In this document: positions 9,893 to 19,144 of the stretch, in pieces | Position numbering within the stretch: the stretch's first letter is position 1 | How the letters are laid out: each line of letters opens with the position of its first letter | DNA from: Lysobacteraceae bacterium | GTDB taxonomy: Bacteria > Pseudomonadota > Gammaproteobacteria > Xanthomonadales > Xanthomonadaceae | Length of the DNA stretch: 64,000 bases | NCBI GenBank assembly: GCA_016789405.1 | Contig: JAEUPQ010000021.1 | Location: 1-64,000 of the forward strand | Reading direction: 5' to 3' | Position numbers and translations under genes: made by a program | Notes under the pieces: generated by a model | Databases searched by the model: none | Told to the model about the DNA's origin: nothing | What the model saw: the letters and a program-made list of their open reading frames with translations, nothing else

Positions 9893-10852
9893 ATGAGCGC
9901 TGCCCCAGCCCCGAACACGCCCGACCAGCCGGCCCTCTCCATCCGCGACCTGCGCAAGACCTACGACAATGGCGTCGAAGCCCTCAAGGGCGTCTCGCTG
10001 GATGTCGCGCCCGGCGACTTCTACGCCCTGCTCGGCCCCAACGGCGCCGGCAAGTCCACCCTGATCGGCGTCACCAGCTCGCTGGTGAACAAGACCTCCG
10101 GCGAGGTGCGCATCTTCGGCGTCGACATCGCCGCCCGCCGCGACGAGGCCATGCGCCTGATCGGCCTGGTGCCGCAGGAAATCAACTTCAACATGTTCGA
10201 GAAGCCGTTCGACATCTGCGTGAACTACGCGGGTTTCTACGGCGTGCCGCGCGCGCTGGCGCGCGAACGGGCCGAGAAGGTGCTGCGCGACGCGCAGCTG
10301 TGGGACAAGGCCGACAAGATGAGCCGCACGCTGTCCGGCGGCATGAAGCGGCGATTGATGATCGCCCGCGCGATGATGACCGACCCGCGGCTGCTGATCC
10401 TCGACGAGCCCACCGCGGGCGTGGACATCGAGATCCGCCGCGGCATGTGGAAGACGCTGAAGGACATCAACGCCTCCGGCACCACCATCATCCTGACCAC
10501 GCACTACCTGGAAGAGGCCGAGAGCCTCTGCCGCAACCTCGCGATCATCGACAGGGGCCGGATCGTCGAACAGGGCCCGATGAAGGCGCTGCTGGCCAAG
10601 CTCGACGTGGAAGGTTTCCTGCTCGACATCGAAGGCGGCCTGCCGGCCACGCTGCCGGCGATCGTCGGCGCCACGCTGGTCGCCGCCGACGACCACACCA
10701 TCGACCTGGAGATGCCGCGCTCGATGGACCTCAACGGCGTGTTCGCCGCGCTCGACGCCGCCGGCGTGCGCGTGCGCTCGATGCGCACCAAGACCAACCG
10801 CCTGGAGGAACTGTTCGTGCGCCTCACCGGCAACCAGGAGGATGCGGCATGA
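9893..10852 (+). CDS. yadG: ABC transporter ATP-binding protein, YadG-type
   Basis: A 319-residue ABC ATPase that follows E. coli YadG almost block by block. Walker A is GPNGAGKST (48-56), followed by SSLVNKTSG and GLVPQEINFN. The signature is LSGGM (147-151) and Walker B runs to Glu172 in ILDEPTAGVDIE. The C-terminal tail ends with RTKTNRLEELFVRLTG, typical of YadG. It energises the permease encoded directly downstream. The stop overlaps the permease start (ATGA), so the two genes are coupled. The substrate of YadGH is not established. Confidence 0.93.
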   Translation: MSAAPAPNTPDQPALSIRDLRKTYDNGVEALKGVSLDVAPGDFYALLGPNGAGKSTLIGVTSSLVNKTSGEVRIFGVDIAARRDEAMRLIGLVPQEINFNMFEKPFDICVNYAGFYGVPRALARERAEKVLRDAQLWDKADKMSRTLSGGMKRRLMIARAMMTDPRLLILDEPTAGVDIEIRRGMWKTLKDINASGTTIILTTHYLEEAESLCRNLAIIDRGRIVEQGPMKALLAKLDVEGFLLDIEGGLPATLPAIVGATLVAADDHTIDLEMPRSMDLNGVFAALDAAGVRVRSMRTKTNRLEELFVRLTGNQEDAA

Positions 10853-11655
10853 GCGCGACCGAAGCGACGACACAGCAGATGACCACCGGCCAGCGCAACC
10901 GCACCGCGCTGATGACCATCGTGCGCCGCGAAGTGAACCGGATCCTGCGCATCTGGGGACAGACCCTGGTGCCGCCGGCGATCACGATGACCCTGTACTT
11001 CCTGATCTTCGGCGGACTGATCGGTTCGCGCGTCGGCGAGATGGACGGCATCCGCTACATGGATTTCATCGTCCCCGGGCTGGTCATGATGAGCGTGATC
11101 CAGAACAGCTACGGCAACATCTCGTCGAGCTTCTTCGGCGCGAAGTTCGGCCGTCACGTCGAGGAGCTGCTGGTCAGCCCGATGCCGTCGTGGGTGATCC
11201 TCGGCGGCTACGTCACCGGTGCCGTGCTGCGCGGCCTGATGGTCGGCGTGATCGTGCTCGCCATCGCGATGCTGTTCACCGACGTGCGCATCCCGCACCC
11301 GCTGGTCACGCTGACGACAGTCATCCTCGGCGCGACGATCTTCTCGCTGGCCGGCTTCGTCAACGCGGTGTACGCGAAGAAGTTCGACGACATCGCGATC
11401 GTGCCGACCTTCATCCTCACCCCACTGACCTACCTGGGCGGCGTGTTCTACTCGGTGAAGCTGCTGCCCGGCTGGGCCGAGACCGCGACGCATCTCAACC
11501 CGATCTTCTACATGGTCAACGCCTTCCGCTACGGACTGCTCGGCGTGAGCGACGTGCCGTTGTGGCTGGCGTACGCGCTGATGCTCGGCTTCGTCGTCGT
11601 GCTCGGCGGACTGGGCCTGTGGCTGCTCAAGCGCGGCGTGGGGCTGCGCAGCTGA
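10849..11655 (+). CDS. yadH: ABC transporter permease, YadH-type (ABC-2 family)
   Basis: A 268-residue inner-membrane protein with about six hydrophobic segments. Signature stretches are FGGLIGSRVGEMDG, YMDFIVPGLVMMSVIQNSY, SFFGAKFGRHVEELLVSPMP and LTYLGGVFYSVKLLP, all characteristic of YadH and related ABC-2 permeases. The start overlaps the ATPase stop by four bases. Length matches E. coli YadH closely. A GC-rich inverted repeat GCCACGCG/CGCGTGGC (11657-11664/11673-11680) begins just after the stop and may end transcription, although no T run follows. Confidence 0.92.
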   Translation: MSATEATTQQMTTGQRNRTALMTIVRREVNRILRIWGQTLVPPAITMTLYFLIFGGLIGSRVGEMDGIRYMDFIVPGLVMMSVIQNSYGNISSSFFGAKFGRHVEELLVSPMPSWVILGGYVTGAVLRGLMVGVIVLAIAMLFTDVRIPHPLVTLTTVILGATIFSLAGFVNAVYAKKFDDIAIVPTFILTPLTYLGGVFYSVKLLPGWAETATHLNPIFYMVNAFRYGLLGVSDVPLWLAYALMLGFVVVLGGLGLWLLKRGVGLRS

Positions 11656-11729
11656 GGCCACGCGTGGCACTGCGCGTGGCGACATCCGTTCGCGACTTCC
11701 GATCGACATCATCCGCAGAGGACTTTCCC

Positions 11730-12272
11730 ATGCGCACGCACGCCTTCGTTCTCGCCCTGACCGTCGCCACCATCACCCTTGCCGCCTGCGGCGCGCCGCC
11801 CTTGCCTCCCGCACCGCCTGCGCCTCCCGCACCGCCTGCGCCACCCGCACCGCCAGCACCGCCTGCCCCGGCCGCGCCGCCAGCACCTTCGCCGAAGGTG
11901 TCCGCCGAGATGGCCAGCCGCCTCAGTCCGGTGCCGGCCTTCATGGGCCTGGGCGAACATTTCAACATCCGCATCCACGCCATCGGCGACATGCGCCACG
12001 AGGTCGAACTGACCTGGGCCATGGGCCAGAAGACGGCGAAGGGCGAACTGACCTATCGCGGCACGCCGGGCGTGCAGGCCCGCGGCCCGGAACGCAAGCC
12101 GATCGCGCTCGACGGCACGCTGGGCACGTCGGGCGGCGCGAAGAAGATCCACGTCGAGATCGCCACCGAACCCTGCACCGACGACGCCGACCGCACGCAT
12201 TCGCAGCGCGTGACCGTGGAAGTCGAAGGCGAATCGACGATGCAGGGCTGCGGCGACTTGGCGATGTATTGA
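11730..12272 (+). CDS. Proline-rich lipoprotein of unknown function
   Basis: A 180-residue protein with a lipoprotein signal (TLAAC, Cys20). A Pro/Ala-rich linker built from repeated PPAPPA units follows (about residues 24-52), then a compact C-terminal domain of unknown family with two cysteines (CTDDAD and MQGCG). The linker probably lets the domain reach across the periplasm from its lipid anchor. The linker DNA is made of near-perfect 18-bp repeats and could vary in length between strains. A purine-rich ribosome site (GCAGAGGAC) precedes the ATG. I do not recognise the C-terminal domain, and neighbouring genes do not suggest a role. Confidence 0.75.
   Translation: MRTHAFVLALTVATITLAACGAPPLPPAPPAPPAPPAPPAPPAPPAPAAPPAPSPKVSAEMASRLSPVPAFMGLGEHFNIRIHAIGDMRHEVELTWAMGQKTAKGELTYRGTPGVQARGPERKPIALDGTLGTSGGAKKIHVEIATEPCTDDADRTHSQRVTVEVEGESTMQGCGDLAMY
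11805..11880. repeat. 18-bp tandem repeats encoding a Pro/Ala linker
   Basis: CCTCCCGCACCGCCTGCG is present in two perfect copies (11805-11822, 11823-11840), then a diverged copy (11841-11858) and a partial one. It encodes repeated Pro-Pro-Ala-Pro-Pro-Ala in the lipoprotein at 11730-12272. Such arrays are prone to slippage in units that keep the frame. Confidence 0.8.
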
Positions 12273-12341
12273 TCCCGGATCTTCGCCCCCTGCGTCGAAG
12301 GGGGCTGGGGCACGCATGCACCAAGGGCGCAACAAGCGGCG

Positions 12342-15300
12342 TCACGCGTCCGCCGACATCGCCTCCGCGGGTTTCGCCTCGCGACGGAACTTCCGCGCGA
12401 TCCACAGTCCCACGTCGTGCAGCACCGAGTACGCCGCGGGGATCACGATCAGGCTGAGCGCCGTAGACGTGATCAGGCCGCCGATCACCGCCCAGGCCAT
12501 CGGTGCGCGGAAGCTGGAGTCGCCCGAAAAACCCAGTGCCAGCGGCAGCATGCCGGCGCCCATCGCGAGCGTGGTCATGATCACCGGGCGGGCGCGCTTG
12601 CGACAGGCGTCGATCAGTGCGTCATGCAGCGGCAGGCCATGCTTATCCTCGGCCACCACCGCATAGTCGACCAGCAGGATCGAGTTCTTGGTGGCGATGC
12701 CGATCAGCATCAGCAGGCCGATCAGCGCCGGCAACGACAGCATGTTGCCGGTGAGCAGCAGCGCACCGAACGCGCCGCCGGCGCACAGCGGCACTGCGGT
12801 GAGGATGGTCAGCGGCTGGATCGCGTGGTTGAACAGCAGCAACAGCACCATGTAGATGCAGACGAGGCCGGCCAGCATGGCCATCGCGAAGCCCAGGAAC
12901 AGCTCGACGAAGATCTCCGCATCGCCCGCGTTGAGGAACGCCACGCTGCTGGGCAGTTGCTTGATCGATGGCAGCGCCTGCACCTCGGCCATCACGTCGC
13001 CCAGCGGCCGGCCGTTGAGTTCGGCGGTGAGCGTGACGTTGCGCTGGCGCTGGTAGCGCGACAGCACGGACGGCCCGCTGCCGTCGCGGATCTCGGCCAC
13101 CGCCGACAGGGGCACCGGTCCGTTCGCACCGCGGACGCGCAGCTGGCCGATGAGCGCAGGGTCGGAAAGATCCTCGCGCGCGAAGCCGACGCGGATCGGA
13201 ACCTGCCGATCGGGCAGGTTGAGTTTCGCCATGCGCTGCGTGTAGTCGCCGCTGGTCGCTATGCGCGTCGCTTCCGCGATATCGGCGGTGGCGACGCCCA
13301 GGTCGGCCGCACGGGCCGGATCGGGCACGATCTGCAGCTCGGGGCGCAACAACGAGGCCGATGACGAGATGCTGCCCAGGCCCTTGAGCTTGCGCAGGTC
13401 GCGTTCCACCGCTGCGGCTGCCGCAGCGAGCGCGTCCGGATCGCTGCCCGACAACACCAGCTGCATCACTTCGCCCGGTTCGCTGCTGATGAAGCTGATC
13501 TTCGCGCCGGGCAGGTCGGCCAGCAGCGCACGCACCTCGCGCTCGAGCTGCTTCTGGTCGCGGTCGCGCCCTGCTTTCGGGCCCCAGTCCAGCACCAGCG
13601 TGGCCTTGCGCGTTTCGCCGACACCCGTCTTGCCCGGGTCGCCGACGTCCAGCACGCTGCCGATCATCGTGAACACCTGCTTGAGTTCCGGCAGCGTCTC
13701 CAGGCGATGCCGCGCGTCCTCGGACACGGCCACCGTGTCCTCGATGCGGGTGCCCGGCGGCAATTCGATGCTGACGTTGCTGCGCCCCAGATCGGTGAAC
13801 GGGATGAAGGTCGTCGGGATCAACGGCACCAGCGCCAGCGACGCGATGAACAGGGCCAGCGACACCCACAGCGTGCGCCCGCGGTGGCGCAGCGATGCAT
13901 CCACCCAGCCGAGATAGCGGCGCATCATCGGCGTCTCGGTCTCGTCTTGCCGTGGATGCGGCTTGAGCTGGTAGGCGGCCATCATCGGCGTGAGCAGGCG
14001 CGCCACCAGCAGCGAGAACAACACCGCTGTCGCCGCAGTCCAGCCGAACTCCCTGAAGAACTTGCCCGCGATGCCCGGCATGAACGCGACCGGCACGAAC
14101 ACCGCGGCCAGCGTCATCGAAGTCGCGATCACCGCAGTGCCGATTTCCTCGGCGGCATCGCGCGCGGCTTCCAGCGGCGACTTGCCCATGCCGAGGTGGC
14201 GCACGATGTTCTCGATCTCCACGATCGCATCGTCCACCAGGATGCCGACCACCACCGACAAGGCAAGCAGGGTGATCATGTTCAGGCTGAAACCCAGCAG
14301 CGCGATGACCGCGAAGGTCGGGATGATCGACAGCGGCAGGGCCACCGCCGACACCCAGGTCGCGCGCCAGTCGCGCAGGAACCACCACACCACGAGCAGC
14401 GCGAGCAATGCGCCTTCCCACAGCATCGTCATCGACGAGCGGTACGAGCGCTCGGTTTCGTCCACGATGTTGGTGACCAGGCGGAAGCTCACGCCCGGAT
14501 GCGATGCCTGCAGCCGGTCCAGCGCTTCGCGCACCTTCGCCGAGACCTTCAGCTCGTCGGATTTGCGCGTGCGCGACAGCGAGAAACCCACGGTCGGCTT
14601 GCCATCGAGCAGCGCAGCCTGGGTTTCGTCGGCAGCGGCATCCTCGACGCGCGCGATGTCCGACAGACGCACCGCGCGGCCATCGGGCAGGGCGATCGAG
14701 TAATCGCGCAACTGCTGTGCGCTGGCGACGGTCGCGATCGTGCGGATGGTCTGCTGCTCGCCGCCGAGCTCGGCCTTGCCGCCAGGCCTGTCCACCTGGA
14801 TGCGCGCCAGCTGCTGCGACACCTCGCCAGCGGTGATCCCCCAGGCCAGCAGCGCCTGGGGATCGAGGTCGACGCGCACCTGGCGATCGATGCCGCCGAT
14901 CCGGTTCACCCGCGCCACGCCGGGCACGCCGTACAGGGCCCGCGACACATCGCGGTCCACGAACCAGGACAGCTCGTCGGCGCTCATGCGCGGCGCGTCC
15001 ACCGCATAGGTCTGCAACGAACCACCGATGTCGATCTTGCCGACAACCGGCTCCAGGATGTCCTGCGGCAGGTCGCTGCGGATGCGCGTGATCGCATCGC
15101 GGGTATCGTCCAGCGCGTCCGACAGGTCGGTGTCGAGGTTGAACTCCACCGCCGTCATGCTGACGCCCTCGGTCACCGAAGACGACATGCGCTTGACGTT
15201 GGGAATGGTCGCCAGCGAATCCTCGATGCGGCGCGTGACTTCCGTTTCGAGCTGGGCCGGCGACGCGCCGGGCTGGCTGACGGTGACCGTGGTCATCGGG

Positions 15301-15437
15301 AACGCGATGTCCGGATAACGGCTCACCGGCAAGGAATGGAAACCCCACAACCCCGCCACGCAAAGCACGAAGAACACCATCATCGCCGGAAGCGGCCGGC
15401 GGATGGCCCAGGAGGACAGGCTGCCGCCGCCGCTCAT
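12342..15437 (-). CDS. RND efflux pump, inner-membrane transporter subunit
   Basis: A 1031-residue RND transporter. The N-terminus (WAIRRPLPAMMVFFVLCVAGLWG) is the first transmembrane helix, followed by FPMTTVTVSQPGASPAQLETEVTR of the porter domain. The proton-relay Asp pair is present in SVVVGILVDDAIVEIEN (Asp402-Asp403). The second half repeats the fold and contains the GIATKNSILLVDYA block. It exports hydrophobic compounds or metabolites using the proton gradient, with the adaptor encoded directly upstream. No outer-membrane channel gene is adjacent, so it probably uses a shared TolC-like protein. The ATG overlaps the adaptor stop (ATGA). Confidence 0.95.
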   Translation of the reverse strand: MSGGGSLSSWAIRRPLPAMMVFFVLCVAGLWGFHSLPVSRYPDIAFPMTTVTVSQPGASPAQLETEVTRRIEDSLATIPNVKRMSSSVTEGVSMTAVEFNLDTDLSDALDDTRDAITRIRSDLPQDILEPVVGKIDIGGSLQTYAVDAPRMSADELSWFVDRDVSRALYGVPGVARVNRIGGIDRQVRVDLDPQALLAWGITAGEVSQQLARIQVDRPGGKAELGGEQQTIRTIATVASAQQLRDYSIALPDGRAVRLSDIARVEDAAADETQAALLDGKPTVGFSLSRTRKSDELKVSAKVREALDRLQASHPGVSFRLVTNIVDETERSYRSSMTMLWEGALLALLVVWWFLRDWRATWVSAVALPLSIIPTFAVIALLGFSLNMITLLALSVVVGILVDDAIVEIENIVRHLGMGKSPLEAARDAAEEIGTAVIATSMTLAAVFVPVAFMPGIAGKFFREFGWTAATAVLFSLLVARLLTPMMAAYQLKPHPRQDETETPMMRRYLGWVDASLRHRGRTLWVSLALFIASLALVPLIPTTFIPFTDLGRSNVSIELPPGTRIEDTVAVSEDARHRLETLPELKQVFTMIGSVLDVGDPGKTGVGETRKATLVLDWGPKAGRDRDQKQLEREVRALLADLPGAKISFISSEPGEVMQLVLSGSDPDALAAAAAAVERDLRKLKGLGSISSSASLLRPELQIVPDPARAADLGVATADIAEATRIATSGDYTQRMAKLNLPDRQVPIRVGFAREDLSDPALIGQLRVRGANGPVPLSAVAEIRDGSGPSVLSRYQRQRNVTLTAELNGRPLGDVMAEVQALPSIKQLPSSVAFLNAGDAEIFVELFLGFAMAMLAGLVCIYMVLLLLFNHAIQPLTILTAVPLCAGGAFGALLLTGNMLSLPALIGLLMLIGIATKNSILLVDYAVVAEDKHGLPLHDALIDACRKRARPVIMTTLAMGAGMLPLALGFSGDSSFRAPMAWAVIGGLITSTALSLIVIPAAYSVLHDVGLWIARKFRREAKPAEAMSADA

Positions 15438-16573
15438 CGCACGACGCCCGCAGCGGAGGCCGATCCGCCTGCAGTCACGACGCGCACCGCGTCACCATCC
15501 GCAAGGAAACCCGCGCCCTTCACCACGACGGCCTGCCCGGGCTTCGGTCCATCGATCAGTTCGACATGCCCTTCGCTGCGCGTGCCGGTGCGAACCCGCT
15601 GCGCTTTCACGACCTGCACGCGATCGCCGGCTTCGACCGTGTACAGCGTGGCGAAACCATCGCGCAGGACGATCGCGGAGACCGGCACCGTGGCGACGCG
15701 CGCGCGTCCGGTGTCGATGCGGCCTTCGAGATATGCGCCGGCGGCGAGCCCCTTCGGATCCGGCAGATCGGCGTAGACGGTTCCGGTGCGCGTCGCGGCG
15801 TCGACGCCCGGGCTGACCGCGCGCACCCGGCCTTCGACCGGAAGTCCCCGGCTGTCGCGCAATTCGATGCGATCGCCGGGCTTCACCGCCATCAGTTGCG
15901 CGACCGGCAGCTCCGCACGCCATTCGAGTCGTCCATCGCGGATCAGTCGCAGCAGTTCTCCGCTGGCCGCGACGACCTGGCCGGGCTGGACGAGCCGTTT
16001 CGACACGATGCCGTCGGCTGGCGCACGCAGTTCCGCGAAGCTGTGGCGCAGTTCGGCGCCATCGCGCGCGGCGCGCGCCGTGCCGACACGGGCGTCGGCC
16101 TGCGTCCGTGCCGCGCGCAGTTCGTCGAGCTGGCCCGCGCTGATGTAGCGTTCGCGAGCAAGACTCTCGGCGCGAACCAGGTTCGCCCTGGCCAGCGCCG
16201 CACCCGCCTCTGCTTCCCGCAAACCGGCCTCGGCCTGGTTCCGTTCGCTATCGAGCATCCGGCGATCCAGCCGCAGCAGCACCTGGCCGCGGCGCACCTG
16301 CTGGCCGACATCGACCAGGAGTTCGGTCACGCGCAAACCGCTGACTTCGACACCGAGCTGCATTTCCTCGACCGGCGCCACGGCCCCTGACACCAGCACG
16401 CTGCGAGAGAGGTCGCGCACTTCCACGGTCGCGGTGGTGACCGCGAGGGCCGATGACGGGCTGGCGGATTGCGTCGATTCCGGGGCGTTGCCCGAACAGG
16501 CGGTCAGGGCGATCGCAGCAGCCAGCGCCACTGCGGTGAAGGGCGCGGGAAGGGCGCGGAACGAGACCGGCAT
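15434..16573 (-). CDS. RND efflux pump, periplasmic adaptor subunit (lipoprotein)
   Basis: A 379-residue membrane-fusion protein with a lipoprotein signal (IALTAC, Cys26). It has the usual order: a barrel-sandwich half with GVEVSGLRVTELLVDVGQQV, a helical hairpin rich in Ala/Glu/Arg (about 110-190), the second lipoyl half (LRAPADGIVSKRLVQPGQ), then the beta-barrel and membrane-proximal domains. The ATG at 16573 was chosen because it directly precedes the signal peptide. It links the RND transporter to an outer-membrane channel and is translationally coupled to the transporter gene. A 10-bp palindrome lies about 40 bases upstream and may be a repressor site. Confidence 0.93.
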   Translation of the reverse strand: MPVSFRALPAPFTAVALAAAIALTACSGNAPESTQSASPSSALAVTTATVEVRDLSRSVLVSGAVAPVEEMQLGVEVSGLRVTELLVDVGQQVRRGQVLLRLDRRMLDSERNQAEAGLREAEAGAALARANLVRAESLARERYISAGQLDELRAARTQADARVGTARAARDGAELRHSFAELRAPADGIVSKRLVQPGQVVAASGELLRLIRDGRLEWRAELPVAQLMAVKPGDRIELRDSRGLPVEGRVRAVSPGVDAATRTGTVYADLPDPKGLAAGAYLEGRIDTGRARVATVPVSAIVLRDGFATLYTVEAGDRVQVVKAQRVRTGTRSEGHVELIDGPKPGQAVVVKGAGFLADGDAVRVVTAGGSASAAGVVR

Positions 16574-16610
16574 TGCGCTGGCTCCGGAGGTACTTCGGGA
16601 CGCGCAGTGT

Positions 16611-16620
16611 ACCGATCGGT
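16611..16620. promoter_or_regulatory. Putative TetR-type operator upstream of the RND pump operon
   Basis: ACCGATCGGT is a perfect 10-bp palindrome embedded in a more AT-rich segment, 38 bases upstream of the adaptor ATG. ACCGnnCGGT cores are common in operators of TetR-family repressors that govern RND pumps. No TetR gene is adjacent, so the regulator would be encoded elsewhere. Confidence 0.4.
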
Positions 16621-16632
16621 TCAATAATTGAG

Positions 16633-16652
16633 TCCCTGCCGGAAGGCAGGGA
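16633..16652 (-). terminator. Possible terminator downstream of tatD
   Basis: An 8-bp stem TCCCTGCC/GGCAGGGA with loop GGAA lies 13 bases past the tatD stop. On the minus strand it is followed by ACTCAATTATTG, which is AT-rich but not a clean U run. It is therefore a weak or Rho-assisted terminator. Confidence 0.4.
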
Positions 16653-16664
16653 TGCGGAGGCGGT

Positions 16665-17471
16665 TCAGCTCGCCGGAACAGCCTCCGGCAGGCGGAAGAA
16701 CGTCGTCGCGGTGGCGGAAGTCGATGCCGCCACGGCTTCGACGGTTTCCCCGCGATCGCGTGCAAGCTCCTCGACGATGTGCGCGAGGTACATCGGCTCG
16801 TTGCGTCGGTGCGAGGGCTGCGGGCGCACGGTGCGCGGCAGCAGGTAGGGCGCGTCGGTTTCGATCATCAGGCGGTTCGCCGGGATGTGCTTCACCAGTT
16901 CGCGCAGGTGGGTGCCGCGGCGTTCGTCGCACAGCCAGCCGGTGATGCCGATGTACCAGTCCTGGTCGAGGTAGGCGAACAACTCCTCGCGCGTGCCGGT
17001 GAAGCAGTGCACCACCGCCGGGCCGAGCCGGCCGTCGAAGTTCTTCATCATCGCCATGAAGTCGTCATGCGCATCGCGCTGGTGGAGGAACAGAGGCTTG
17101 CCTGTCTCCGCGCCGAGCTGGAGCTGGCGCTCGAAGGCCTTGCGCTGCGCGGGGCGCGGCGAGAAATCGCGGTTGTAGTCCAGACCGCATTCGCCGACCG
17201 CCACCATTTCCGGATGCGCGTGCAGCGCGCGCATCTCGGCGTCGCACTCGTCGGTGTATTCGATCGCATGGTGCGGATGCACGCCGGCCGTGGCGAACAA
17301 CTCGCCCGGATACGTCTGCGCCAGGATCAGCGCCCGCGGCGAATGCGCACGGCAGGCGCCGGTGATGATCATGCGCGCCACGCCCGCGGCGCGGGCGCGC
17401 TGCAGCACGGCCTCGCGGTCGTGGTCGAAACTGTCGTGGGTGAGGTTGGCGCCGATGTCGATCAGGGGCAT
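16665..17471 (-). CDS. tatD: TatD family metal-dependent DNase
   Basis: A 268-residue TIM-barrel hydrolase. Blocks match E. coli TatD in order: DIGANLTHDSFDHD, TAGVHPHH (62-69), VGECGLDYNR (Glu94), FLHQRDAH (His130), VHCFTGTREE (His155), GITGWLCDERRG and IETDAPYLLPR (Asp206). These supply the metal ligands. The family has 3'-5' exonuclease activity and roles in DNA repair and apoptosis-like DNA degradation. The ATG at 17471 starts at the conserved PLIDIGANL; in-frame upstream sequence is Arg-rich and overlaps the divergent gene's leader. Confidence 0.94.
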   Translation of the reverse strand: MPLIDIGANLTHDSFDHDREAVLQRARAAGVARMIITGACRAHSPRALILAQTYPGELFATAGVHPHHAIEYTDECDAEMRALHAHPEMVAVGECGLDYNRDFSPRPAQRKAFERQLQLGAETGKPLFLHQRDAHDDFMAMMKNFDGRLGPAVVHCFTGTREELFAYLDQDWYIGITGWLCDERRGTHLRELVKHIPANRLMIETDAPYLLPRTVRPQPSHRRNEPMYLAHIVEELARDRGETVEAVAASTSATATTFFRLPEAVPAS

Positions 17472-17598
17472 GCGTGGGTCGTGCGCGGTGCGTCGGAAAG
17501 GCGGCCATTGTACGGAATGGCGCGACCGCCCCGTGCGGCTGTCAACCGACCGCCCCTTCGCGGCGTTCACCAGCCCACCCGCCCACGGACGACCCGCC

Positions 17599-18750
17599 AT
17601 GCTGCGCACATTCGTTGCCGCCTTCGGACTTACCGCCCTCCTCGGCGCTACCGCCGCGCATGCCGTGCCGCAATACGACTTCGCTCCCGTTTCGGCGGAA
17701 ATGCAGGCCTTCGTGCAGCATTACGCGCTCGACGGCGCTTCGCTGCGCGTGAACAAGGCCGGCAACGTGGTCTACAGGCGCGCCTTCGGCCAGTACACGC
17801 TCGGCACGCGCGTGCGCATCGCCTCGGCCAGCAAATGGCTGTCCGCCCTGACCCTGGCGCGCGTGGTCGAGAAGGGGCAACTGCGCTGGACCGATACCGT
17901 CGGCCAGTATTTCCCCGACGTGGCGCCTGCGAAACGGAGCATCACGCTCGAACAGCTGTTCTCGCACACCAGCGGCCTGCCCGGCGGCGACGATAGCTGC
18001 ATGTCCAATCCGCTGTACACGCTGGCCACCTGCGCGAACCGCATCCTGCAGCAGTCCACGATGATCGGCGAACCCGGCAAGGTGTTTTCCTATGGCGGCA
18101 ATTCGATGCAGGTCGCCGGACGCATGGCCGAACTCGCCACCGGCAAGGCCTGGGACGACATCTTCCTCGACGAAATGGTCTCGCCGCTGGGCCTGACCGC
18201 GACCGACTTCGCCACCGCGTCCACCGAGCCGGGCTATGTGCGTACCGGCAACCCGCGTATCGCCGGCGGCGTGCGCAGCACGCTGGAGGACTACGGCAAG
18301 GTCGTCGACATGGTGCTGGCCAACGGCTGCCTGGACAACACGCTGCTGCTCTCGTGCCTGCCTTCGCGCCGATTCCTGTCGCGCGCCACCATCGAGGAGA
18401 TGGCGCGTGATCGCACCGTCGGCACGGTCGACGTGTCGCGACCGCCCACCAGCACCGGTTTCGGCTACGGGCTGGGGCAGTGGATCGATCCGTCGTCGCC
18501 ACTGATCGTCTCCAGCCCCGGCGCGTTCGGGTTCACGCCCTGGGTCGATCGCGTGAACGGCATCGCCGGCGTGTTCCTCGTCGACGACCTCAATACCCGC
18601 GTTGCAGCCGACATCAACGACATCCGTGCGATGGTCAACACCGTCACCGCTGAAGGCCAGGGCAGACGCGTGGTGCCGGTGCTTCCTGCGCAGCAGACCG
18701 CGGCGAAACTGCAGGCCCTGCGGCCGGTGAAGCCGGCCTACGGACGCTGA
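17599..18750 (+). CDS. Secreted beta-lactamase-fold serine hydrolase
   Basis: A 383-residue protein with a Sec signal peptide (cleavage near AHA, residue 22). It belongs to the class C beta-lactamase/DD-peptidase-like family. The S-x-x-K motif is Ser76-Ala-Ser-Lys79 within RIASASKWLS, and the second motif is YGGN (165-168), the equivalent of Y-x-N. Cysteines at 134 and 145 may form a disulfide. Members are esterases, peptidases or occasionally beta-lactamases; the sequence does not decide which. It stands alone, divergent from tatD, with the start placed at the signal peptide. Confidence 0.87.
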   Translation: MLRTFVAAFGLTALLGATAAHAVPQYDFAPVSAEMQAFVQHYALDGASLRVNKAGNVVYRRAFGQYTLGTRVRIASASKWLSALTLARVVEKGQLRWTDTVGQYFPDVAPAKRSITLEQLFSHTSGLPGGDDSCMSNPLYTLATCANRILQQSTMIGEPGKVFSYGGNSMQVAGRMAELATGKAWDDIFLDEMVSPLGLTATDFATASTEPGYVRTGNPRIAGGVRSTLEDYGKVVDMVLANGCLDNTLLLSCLPSRRFLSRATIEEMARDRTVGTVDVSRPPTSTGFGYGLGQWIDPSSPLIVSSPGAFGFTPWVDRVNGIAGVFLVDDLNTRVAADINDIRAMVNTVTAEGQGRRVVPVLPAQQTAAKLQALRPVKPAYGR

Positions 18751-18805
18751 GGCGCACGGTCACGCCGCCACGGACGCCACGCCCGATGTCGCGGCGGCAT
18801 TCCGA

Positions 18806-19051
18806 TCACGGCACGGCCTGTGTCGAATCGGCGCCCAGGCCAAAGCCGACGAAGCAGATCGCGATGCCTGCGAGATTGACGAAGAACGGATGCTTCGCCT
18901 TGTCCCAATGCGCGAAAAGGAAGAACAGGCCGACCAGCGGCAACAACAACATGCCCAGCCCCCACAGGATGCTCTCCGAGAAGCCACGCACGAGCATCCA
19001 GACATTGCCGACAAGCACCAGCCCGAGGCCGATGTAACCCAGAATTTCCAT
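18806..19051 (-). CDS. Small inner-membrane protein
   Basis: An 81-residue protein with three hydrophobic segments (about 4-20, 28-47 and 57-73) and a conserved-looking loop AHWDKAKHPF between the second and third. I do not recognise a named family. The ATG at 19051 is preceded on the minus strand by a G-rich ribosome site (AGGGGG) at good spacing; an upstream ATG at 19087 is possible but less well supported. It is the last of several small minus-strand envelope genes in this stretch. Confidence 0.65.
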   Translation of the reverse strand: MEILGYIGLGLVLVGNVWMLVRGFSESILWGLGMLLLPLVGLFFLFAHWDKAKHPFFVNLAGIAICFVGFGLGADSTQAVP

Positions 19052-19144
19052 GAATCCCCCTGTTGATATGACCGCCGCGACGGACAACCCCCGTTTCCGC
19101 CATGCCTTGAAACATGGCAGCCTCGGCCCGCGACCGCAGCGAGG

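Noticed and set aside
13707..15776. 689-codon plus-strand open frame opposite the RND transporter
   Set aside because: It is a mirror frame of a highly GC-rich coding strand, His/Arg-rich with no domain; the minus-strand RND protein is unambiguous.
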